In this document: positions 35,097 to 39,485 of the stretch, piece after piece | Numbering within the stretch: the first letter of the stretch is position 1 | Layout: the number at the start of each line of letters is the position of its first letter | Source of the DNA: Anaerolineales bacterium UBA3940 | GTDB lineage: Bacteria; Chloroflexota; Anaerolineae; Aggregatilineales; UBA3940 | DNA: 39,485 bases | Assembly: GCA_002385675.1 (NCBI GenBank) | Contig: DGDY01000260.1 | Coordinates: 1-39,485, forward strand | Direction of reading: 5' to 3' | Translations under genes and position numbers: made by a program | Notes under the pieces: model-generated | Seen by the model: only the letters and a program-made list of their open reading frames with translations | Database searches by the model: none | What the model was told of the DNA's origin: nothing

Positions 35097-35160
35097 CCCC
35101 CTCTCCGTGTCACGGAGAGGGGGAGGGAGGGGCTCCCGGAGGGAGCCTCGGAAGGGGGTG
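35097..35160. repeat. GC-rich palindromic repeat cluster
   Basis: A perfect 27-bp odd palindrome with arms CCCCCTCTCCGTG (35097-35109) and CACGGAGAGGGGG (35111-35123) around one T. It is followed by GGCTCCC-GGA-GGGAGCC (35131-35147) and TCGGAAGGGGGTG (35148-35160), the latter identical to 19114-19126. It lies in the 267-base gap 35027-35293. A possible promoter TTGACG (35217) with a poorly spaced TACGAG follows. Confidence 0.65.
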
Positions 35161-35293
35161 AGGTTGTCACCCACCTGAAGATGAGATTTTGCCGCTCATA
35201 CGGTAAGATCATGCCGTTGACGACCGCAGAGGGGCGCGTGCTACGAGGGGGATTCCACGCCGCGCTCGCTGTAACAACACGCCAGAGGAGTCT

Positions 35294-35695
35294 ATGAGCG
35301 AGATATCTCACCGTTCGCCGGGGCAGCTTGCCCTGTCTGTCATGGGCTGGGTGGAGCTTACCATCAGTGTTATCATGCTGATCCTTGACGTTGTGCCCGC
35401 TGCTGTCGCATTCGCGATTGCCGCGCTGTTCCTGACCTTCCTGTCGACGCAGGTGCGCAAACAGCGGGTCGAGCATCTGCGGCGCACCGGGCAGATCCCC
35501 CGGCAGGCCGCAGTCGCCGCCCCGCGCCGCCCCGGCGTGCTGTTCTGGGTGCAGCTTGGGCTTGGCGCGGCGCTGATCGTCGCCAGCGCGGTCTTCGTCG
35601 TGCTCGGCAATTATGCCTTTGCTGTCAACTTCGTCCTGTGGGGCCTGACGTTCGGCCTGTTCGCCCAGCGCATGGCCCAGCCTGTGGAGGCCTGA
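35294..35695 (+). CDS. Small four-helix membrane protein, unknown function
   Basis: Not recognised. A 133-residue protein with two N-terminal hydrophobic segments (LALSVMGWVELTISVIMLIL, VVPAAVAFAIAALFLTFLS). A basic cytoplasmic loop (QVRKQRVEHLRRTGQIPRQ) and two further hydrophobic segments follow (VLFWVQLGLGAALIVASAVFVVL, AFAVNFVLWGLTFGLFA). AGAGGAG (35283-35289) supports ATG 35294. It ends two bases before the murB start, and the murB ribosome site lies inside its last codons, so the two are translated together. Confidence 0.75.
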   Translation: MSEISHRSPGQLALSVMGWVELTISVIMLILDVVPAAVAFAIAALFLTFLSTQVRKQRVEHLRRTGQIPRQAAVAAPRRPGVLFWVQLGLGAALIVASAVFVVLGNYAFAVNFVLWGLTFGLFAQRMAQPVEA

Positions 35696-35697
35696 GT

Positions 35698-36606
35698 TTG
35701 CCTATCTCGTCAGAAGCCTGTGCGGCCCTGCGTCTCGCCTTTGGCGAGCGTGTGCTGTTTGAAGAACCCCTGTCGCGCCACTCATCGGCGCGCATCGGTG
35801 GCCCGGCGGAAGCCTTCCTCGCGGCCCGCTCCGTGCACGATCTGGCCGAGGCGGCACAGATCGCCTGGGAATACGACGTGCCGCTCTTTATCCTGGGTGG
35901 CGGCTCGAACATCCTGATCAGTGATGCGGGGATACGCGGGCTGGTCGTTCATAACCGCGCGGAGGGCCTGCACTTCGACGGCACGCAGGTGCTGGCCGAG
36001 TCGGGCGTGAGCACGATCAGCGTTGCGCGGCGCAGCGTCAAGCGCGGGCTGGCGGGCTTCGAGTGGGCCGCCGGGATACCCGGCACGATTGGCGGCGCGG
36101 TGTTTGGCAACGCCGGGGCGCACGGGGGCGACATGGCAGGCGTGGTCGTTTATGCCGACGTGATCACGCCGGAGGGCGAGCGCCGCCTCAGCAACGCCGA
36201 CCTCGCCTTCGAGTACCGCTCGTCGATCCTGAAGCGGGAGCCGCAGCGCGCGGTGGTGCTGCGTGTGCTGCTCCAGCTTGAGGCGGGCGACCCTGACGTG
36301 CTCAACGCGCGTCTGGAGGAGTTCCGTGATTACCGGCGGCGCACCCAGCCGCCCGGCGCGACCATCGGCAGCATGTTCAAGAACCCGCCGGGCGACTACG
36401 CCGGGCGGCTCATCGATGCCGCCGGGCTGAAAGGCACGCGCATCGGCGGCGCGGAGATCAGCACGAAGCACGGCAACTTTTTCCTCAATGTGGGGGATGC
36501 CAATGCGAGCGATGTGCGCGCGCTCGCCGAGCTGGCGCGGCGCGAGGTGCGGGAGCAGTTCGGCGTTGAGCTGGAGTTGGAGATCGAACTCGTCGGCGAG
36601 TGGTAA
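35698..36606 (+). CDS. murB: UDP-N-acetylenolpyruvoylglucosamine reductase
   Basis: Reduces UDP-GlcNAc-enolpyruvate to UDP-MurNAc for peptidoglycan, using FAD and NADPH in the cytoplasm. The 302-residue protein has RIGGPAEAFLAAR, the FAD site LGGGSNILISD, AAGIPGTIGGAVFGNAGAHGG, and GSMFKNPPGDYAGRLIDAAG. The proton-donor Ser is expected at Ser225. The C-terminus LELEIELVGEW carries the late catalytic Glu (295 or 297). This is the type II form. I chose TTG 35698 with GGAGG (35686-35690) seven bases upstream. The frame extends upstream into the previous gene but that part is not MurB-like. No other mur genes are adjacent. Confidence 0.93.
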   Translation: MPISSEACAALRLAFGERVLFEEPLSRHSSARIGGPAEAFLAARSVHDLAEAAQIAWEYDVPLFILGGGSNILISDAGIRGLVVHNRAEGLHFDGTQVLAESGVSTISVARRSVKRGLAGFEWAAGIPGTIGGAVFGNAGAHGGDMAGVVVYADVITPEGERRLSNADLAFEYRSSILKREPQRAVVLRVLLQLEAGDPDVLNARLEEFRDYRRRTQPPGATIGSMFKNPPGDYAGRLIDAAGLKGTRIGGAEISTKHGNFFLNVGDANASDVRALAELARREVREQFGVELELEIELVGEW

Positions 36607-36628
36607 GCGTGCAGGGCTTTGAAAGCCG

Positions 36629-36664
36629 AAAGGGCAGCCCGATAAATCATGTGGGCTGCCCTTT
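36629..36664. terminator. Bidirectional terminator between murB and the Flp pilin gene
   Basis: AAAGGGCAGCCC (36629-36640), 12-base loop, GGGCTGCCCTTT (36653-36664). The stem ends in T-rich tails on both strands (CCCTTTGCT; CCCTTTCGGCTTTC), which suits the convergent genes on either side. Confidence 0.75.
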
Positions 36665-36683
36665 GCTGTGGAGTGGGGTCTGG

Positions 36684-36842
36684 CTACATGACCGCGCTGA
36701 GGTCGGTGATGATGCTGTCGTACAGGAGTGCTAGACCCTCGCCAAAAATGGCGACTATCACGACGATGGCGATGGCAACGAATACGAGAATGAATGCGTA
36801 TTCGGCCAGACCCTGTCCCTCCTCGCGGGGAAGAATAAACAT
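36684..36842 (-). CDS. Flp-type class III pilin (orphan)
   Basis: A 52-residue prepilin of the Flp/Fap family: MFILPREEGQGLAEYAFILV, then a single hydrophobic helix (FVAIAIVVIVAIFG) and a short tail. The prepilin peptidase site is expected after Gly9, leaving mature QGLAEY with Glu at +5 and Tyr at +6, the Flp hallmark. ATG 36842 has AAGGAGAG about ten bases upstream. The frame is open further upstream, but that part is not pilin-like. No tad secretion genes or prepilin peptidase are in the window, so the assembly machine must lie elsewhere. The gene has its own leader with a hairpin. Confidence 0.88.
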   Translation of the reverse strand: MFILPREEGQGLAEYAFILVFVAIAIVVIVAIFGEGLALLYDSIITDLSAVM

Positions 36843-36911
36843 GATGATGGCTCTCCTTCCGGAGCTCCCCGGCTTAAGGGAATGATGAATGATGAAAATG
36901 AAAAGGTGCTG

Positions 36912-36943
36912 TTGTGCTGAGACACCAGCACAATCGTATTGTA
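36912..36943 (-). promoter_or_regulatory. Promoter and leader hairpin of the Flp pilin gene
   Basis: Minus strand TACAAT (36943-36938) is a likely -10. No good -35 is seen at 16-18 bases. Just downstream, TTGTGCTG (36912-36919) and CAGCACAA (36926-36933) form an 8-bp stem with a 6-base loop. Its place at or near the start of the transcript could stabilise the message or act as an operator. The rest of the spacer 36843-37022 is AT-richer and has no gene. Confidence 0.5.
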
Positions 36944-37022
36944 GGAATAAGGTACTGCTCTTGCGATACTGACTTTCCCCCATTGGGCCAGGGGCGAAGG
37001 CAATCATAAGGGAATCAACGCC

Positions 37023-37625
37023 ATGACGACCGAGATTTTATTCGTACGACACGGGCAGACGGCATGGAACGTCGAGCGGCGGCGGCAGGGGCATTCGGGG
37101 CCGGGGCTCAACGAGCAGGGCCGGGAGGATGCCCGCCGCGCTGCCAGCGAGCTGGTGGAGATGAACGCCTGCTGCCGCATCTCGGCCATCTACAGCAGCG
37201 ACCTCGCCCGTGCTGCTGAGACGGCTGAGATTATCGGTGAGGCGCTCGGCCTGCCTGTCCACCTCGACGAGCGGCTGCGCGAGCGGCATCAGGGCATATG
37301 GCAGGGCCGCCTGACCACCGAGGTGATGGCAGAGCATGCCGAGGTCGTGGACTTCATCGGCGAGGATCCGCTGGGCAGCGGCCCGCCCGAGGGCGAGACG
37401 GGTCAGCAGGTCCTTGAGCGCATGACCGACGCCCTGAACGAGATCGCCGCCAGGCACCCCGGCGAGCGAGTCGTCGTGGTCAGCCACGGCGGGGCGATCT
37501 CGCTGGTGCGCTGGCTGGCGCTCGCCGCGCTGGACCGTGCCTTTCTGACCGGCCCGGTGTGGAATCAATGGCCGCGCAACGGCGAGGTCATCCCCATCGA
37601 TTGGCCTCCGGCGGGGAAGGTGTGA
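37023..37625 (+). CDS. Histidine phosphatase family protein (phosphoglycerate mutase-like)
   Basis: A 200-residue cytoplasmic phosphatase of the phosphoglycerate-mutase-like fold. It has FVRHGQT (phosphorylated His10), YSSDLARAAETAEII, the acid motif LRERHQGIWQG and the second His in VVSHGGAI. Members include broad phosphatases, alpha-ribazole phosphatase and sugar phosphatases. No cobalamin genes are nearby, so the substrate is open. AAGGGAA precedes ATG 37023 by about five bases. It reads away from the divergent pilin gene. Confidence 0.9.
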   Translation: MTTEILFVRHGQTAWNVERRRQGHSGPGLNEQGREDARRAASELVEMNACCRISAIYSSDLARAAETAEIIGEALGLPVHLDERLRERHQGIWQGRLTTEVMAEHAEVVDFIGEDPLGSGPPEGETGQQVLERMTDALNEIAARHPGERVVVVSHGGAISLVRWLALAALDRAFLTGPVWNQWPRNGEVIPIDWPPAGKV

Positions 37626-37647
37626 GCACGCTGTCAAGACCAGGGCG

Positions 37648-37765
37648 GTAGGGGCGGGTCGTGATGTGCGATGCTCCGCATCGACCGCATCAATAGACCT
37701 GCCCTCACATCGACAGGATAGATGATGCCGGGGGTGGTGGGGGCGGGGCTCAGACCCGCCCCTAC
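37648..37765. repeat. Dispersed palindromic repeat, copy 3 (composite)
   Basis: Outer arms GTAGGGGCGGGTC (37648-37660) and GACCCGCCCCTAC (37753-37765) are perfectly complementary. Inside are a degenerate right arm (GACCTGCCCTCAC near 37696), a degenerate left arm (near 37736-37749) and the small hairpin GATGC-TCC-GCATC. It looks like two shorter elements side by side, each like those at 15391 and 25101. It fills the gap after the histidine phosphatase. Confidence 0.75.
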
Positions 37766-37883
37766 AATTGCCAGATGAATGATGTAAGGATGCTAAAAAT
37801 GCCGTGGCAGGGGCGCCGCATGCTTGCTTCGTCCCTGCGTTGTCGATGCTCCTGCTTGTCGTAGCGGTTCTCTCCCCACTTCA

Positions 37884-37892
37884 TGTTATACT
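37884..37892 (+). promoter_or_regulatory. Extended -10 promoter of the membrane-protein gene
   Basis: TGT-TATACT, a close match to an extended -10. No clear -35 precedes it. Transcription would start near 37899, right at an in-frame ATG (37900), which raises the possibility of a leaderless start. Confidence 0.55.
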
Positions 37893-37950
37893 GATAAAGA
37901 TGATGTATTTACTCGACATTGGCGCAGTAGTGAAGGGGGAACGGCATCGT

Positions 37951-38490
37951 ATGATGGAACTCGTCTTCATCCTGTCGGCGCTGGGGTTTCTCGGAAGTCT
38001 GGGTTTGCACATAGCGGTGATCGTCGGCGCGGTCCAGGTGCCGCTCGGGCTGGCGTGGGGGCTGTTCTTCCCGGCGATGGTGCTGGGCGTGCTGGCGAAC
38101 ACCCGCGTGATCCTCCAGCGCTACTATGACTATGCCGAGCTTCCGCCCGGCGAGTTCTGGCGCTTCATCACCCGCAATGCGCCCGACTGGATGCGCTCGC
38201 TCCAGCTTGGGCTGATGTTCTACGCCGTTTTCCACTTCTACTTCACGATGCTCGTCATCAACCGGGGGGCGTACCCTCGCATCGTCGATGGCGTCTACGT
38301 GCTGGAGCGGCATAAGGTCGTTATCCAGACGCTGACGCAGCAGGAGTATCTGTGGCACGCGGGCTTTGTCGTGCGGATGCTCTCGGCAATTGTGATGGCG
38401 ACGTTCTTCTCCGCCGTGGTGCGCTGGATCGCGCGCTGGCGCACCATCGCCGAGATGCAGCCAAAGGTCAGCGAGGAGGCGGCGAGCTAA
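37951..38490 (+). CDS. Four-helix membrane protein, unknown function
   Basis: Not recognised. From ATG 37951 it is 179 residues with four hydrophobic segments: LVFILSALGFLGSLGLHIAV, LGLAWGLFFPAMVLGVLANT, a third with LGLMFYAVFHFYFTMLVI, and a C-terminal VRMLSAIVMATFFSAVV. Aromatic-rich loops contain RYYDYAELPPGEFWRF. AAGGGGGA lies ten bases upstream of 37951. An in-frame ATG at 37900 would add 17 residues (MMYLLDIGAVV...) and coincides with the predicted transcript start. The start is therefore uncertain. It stands alone. Confidence 0.65.
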   Translation: MMELVFILSALGFLGSLGLHIAVIVGAVQVPLGLAWGLFFPAMVLGVLANTRVILQRYYDYAELPPGEFWRFITRNAPDWMRSLQLGLMFYAVFHFYFTMLVINRGAYPRIVDGVYVLERHKVVIQTLTQQEYLWHAGFVVRMLSAIVMATFFSAVVRWIARWRTIAEMQPKVSEEAAS

Positions 38491-38553
38491 CCCGCCTGCT
38501 ACACGGCTGTGTTTACGGCTCGCACACACTGTCTTCATAATTCCCTCACATTT

Positions 38554-38592
38554 CAGGGATATGGTATGGGCGCAATACCGGACCAATCCCTG
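38554..38592 (+). promoter_or_regulatory. Nested stem-loop in the leader of the secreted protein gene
   Basis: CAGGGAT (38554-38560) pairs with ATCCCTG (38586-38592). Within it GGTAT (38563-38567) pairs with ATACC (38575-38579) around a 7-base loop. It ends five bases before the ribosome site (GTGGAGGA, 38597-38604) of the next gene. It could be an operator or an RNA control element. Confidence 0.45.
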
Positions 38593-38609
38593 ATATGTGG
38601 AGGAATGGC

Positions 38610-39122
38610 ATGGCAATCATGAAAAAGCTCGCAGGGGTAGCGGCGCTGTCGCTGGTCGTGGTGATGGTGGCCCTGCTCGCCGCCTCGCCTGCTGCCGCGC
38701 AGACGGACCCCCCGCCCGACCCGACGCCTGCCCCGCGAGGGCCGTACGGCACCGGGCTGATGTCGGCCTATCACGAGGAGCTTCACGCCGCAACGGCAGA
38801 GGCGCTCGGGCTGACGGTGGCCGAGCTTGACGCGGAGCTTGCCGCCGGCAAGACGCTGGTGGAGATCGCCGCCGAGCGGGGCGTGGACATCGACACCGTA
38901 CTCGAGGCGCGGCGTGAGGCGCGCGCGGCGGTGATCGAGACGCTGGTAGACGAGGGCGTCATCACCCGCGAGCAGGCCGACAGGATGCTGGATCACATGG
39001 AGAGCCGGGGCATGATGGGCATGGGCAGCGGCCCCTGCTTCGGTGGAAGCCCGCAGGGTATGCGCGGCCCGCGCGCCGGGTACGGCCACATGCGCGGCTT
39101 CAGGTTTGGGCGCGGGCGGTAG
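38610..39122 (+). CDS. Small secreted helical protein with Met/Gly/Arg-rich tail
   Basis: A 170-residue exported protein: signal peptide MAIMKKLAGVAALSLVVVMV continuing to AAAQ near residue 31, then a Pro-rich stretch (DPPPDPTPAP). Residues about 55-130 are helical, with two related motifs: LGLTVAELDAELAAGKTLVEIAAERG and VDEGVITREQADRMLDHMES. This resembles the DUF2680-type helical repeats of Gram-positive-type secreted proteins. The C-terminal 40 residues are rich in Gly, Met and Arg with one Cys and one His (MMGMGSGPCFGGS; GYGHMRGFRFGRG), which might bind metal or polyanions. ATG 38610 is chosen by GTGGAGGA at 38597-38604. Function unknown. Confidence 0.72.
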   Translation: MAIMKKLAGVAALSLVVVMVALLAASPAAAQTDPPPDPTPAPRGPYGTGLMSAYHEELHAATAEALGLTVAELDAELAAGKTLVEIAAERGVDIDTVLEARREARAAVIETLVDEGVITREQADRMLDHMESRGMMGMGSGPCFGGSPQGMRGPRAGYGHMRGFRFGRGR

Positions 39123-39171
39123 GCAGAAGGCCCTCACCCCGACCCCGGCATCCTGCGGATGCCATCGGTCT

Positions 39172-39214
39172 GCCCCTCTCCCGGACGGCCCCTATCGTGG
39201 TCTGGGAGAGGGGC
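39172..39214 (+). terminator. Long hairpin between convergent genes, probable terminator
   Basis: GCCCCTCTCCCGGAC (39172-39186) and GTCTGGGAGAGGGGC (39200-39214) pair over 15 positions with one G-U pair, 13-base loop. It is followed by GGGCTTTCTTG. It lies 50 bases after the secreted-protein stop. The stem belongs to the GC-rich intergenic repeat type. Confidence 0.6.
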
Positions 39215-39240
39215 GGGCTTTCTTGTAGAAGCTTTGTGTC

Positions 39241-39290
39241 ATTCGTGCCATTCGTGGACTCTAATCCACGGCATCTGTGCCATCTGTGGA
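39241..39290. repeat. Tandem ATTCGTGCCATTCGTGGA / ATCTGTGCCATCTGTGGA repeat
   Basis: Two related 18-base units, at 39241-39258 and 39273-39290, are separated by 14 bases. Each is itself an imperfect direct repeat of (C)ATTCGTG or (C)ATCTGTG. The 17-base core of the first unit occurs exactly, reversed, at 30217-30201. Confidence 0.65.
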
Positions 39291-39296
39291 CTGAGC

Positions 39297-39485
39297 TCAC
39301 ACGAGCAGCAGCCACACCCCCGCACCGATGAGCGCACCGACCACGCTCGCAGAGAAGTTTACAAGGTCGTTGTTCAGCCAGCGCCAGCCGCGTGCGGGCT
39401 GCGTCGGCGTGCCGCAGGTGTGCAGCAGGTGCTTCTCGGTCTCCTTCTGGCACGTCGGGCACCAGTAGATCGACTGTATGGTAGC
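39297..39485 (-). CDS. DUF92-family membrane protein, C-terminal fragment (5' end outside window)
   Basis: The last 62 residues of a minus-strand protein running off the window, open to the edge and ending in TGA at 39299-39297. It shows a possible metal-binding pattern YWCPTCQKETEKHLLHTCG, then RGWRWLNNDLVNFSASVVGALIGAGVWLLL. The phrase W-L-N-N-D-x-V-N-F before a final membrane helix is characteristic of DUF92 proteins, a family that includes plant phytyl-phosphate kinase-like enzymes. The activity in bacteria is unsettled. Only the tail is visible. Confidence 0.7.
   Translation of the reverse strand, partial: ATIQSIYWCPTCQKETEKHLLHTCGTPTQPARGWRWLNNDLVNFSASVVGALIGAGVWLLLV

Noticed and set aside
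36843..37007. N-terminal extension of the Flp pilin to 107 residues
   Set aside because: The added part is not pilin-like and covers the promoter and leader hairpin. The ribosome site supports the 52-residue form.

Overview
The window is about 39.5 kb of GC-rich (mid-60s % G+C by eye), gene-dense bacterial chromosome. It has no rRNA, tRNA, CRISPR array, transposase or phage gene that I could see. The gene content suggests a free-living heterotroph of the Chloroflexota (Anaerolineae-like). The reasons are lipoproteins with Thr/Pro linkers (PTPTP), a surface protein with CARDB-like repeats, a DUF6062-like protein, an orphan Flp pilin, several LacI-family sugar regulators, and short GC-rich palindromes scattered between genes. 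This assignment is an inference and was not checked by search.

Layout. (1) 1-3138, plus strand: end of a tyrosine/homogentisate catabolism operon (HPPD, homogentisate dioxygenase, flavin reductase-like protein), followed closely by an MgtC-type membrane protein. (2) 14084-3154, minus strand: a complete cellobiose/cello-oligosaccharide locus in the order LacI regulator, family-5 solute-binding lipoprotein, two OppB/OppC-type permeases, two OppD/OppF-type ATPases, GH1 beta-glucosidase, GH94 cellobiose phosphorylase. Three identical copies of a 14-bp LacI-family operator lie upstream of the regulator (two) and of the binding protein (one). The operator closely resembles the known CebR/CelR cellobiose operator. 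(3) 14215-16701: a GH130 beta-mannoside phosphorylase and a second LacI regulator, transcribed divergently from a spacer with two good sigma-70-type promoters. (4) 16768-18999, plus: a small unknown protein coupled to a DUF6062-like CxxC/CxxH protein, then a ring-cleaving VOC dioxygenase.

(5) 22538-19318, minus: a LolD-like ATPase and an 827-residue double FtsX permease, ending in an intrinsic terminator. (6) 22919-25045, plus: a CopB-type (CPH) copper P-type ATPase with a His-rich head. (7) 26339-25155, minus: a lipoprotein alpha/beta hydrolase. (8) 26868-29920, plus: a lipoprotein with a PPC-like domain, the ATPase YchF and a CBS-pair protein. (9) 30371-35026, plus: a Yip1-family membrane protein, MacB-type ATPase, large secreted CARDB-like protein and MacB/FtsX permease, closed by a clear terminator. 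(10) 35294-36606: a small membrane protein and MurB. (11) 36842-36684, minus: an orphan Flp pilin. (12) 37023-39122, plus: a histidine phosphatase, an unknown membrane protein and a small secreted helical protein. (13) 39485-39297, minus: the C-terminal end of a DUF92-family protein.

The most interesting points are the autoregulated cellobiose regulon with three matching operators, a dispersed palindromic repeat family sitting mainly between convergent genes, a shared terminator hairpin used once where no gene precedes it, an ABC export-type operon with a CARDB-like surface protein where an adaptor would be expected, and an orphan Flp pilin with a structured leader. I found no clearly novel defence or mobile system.
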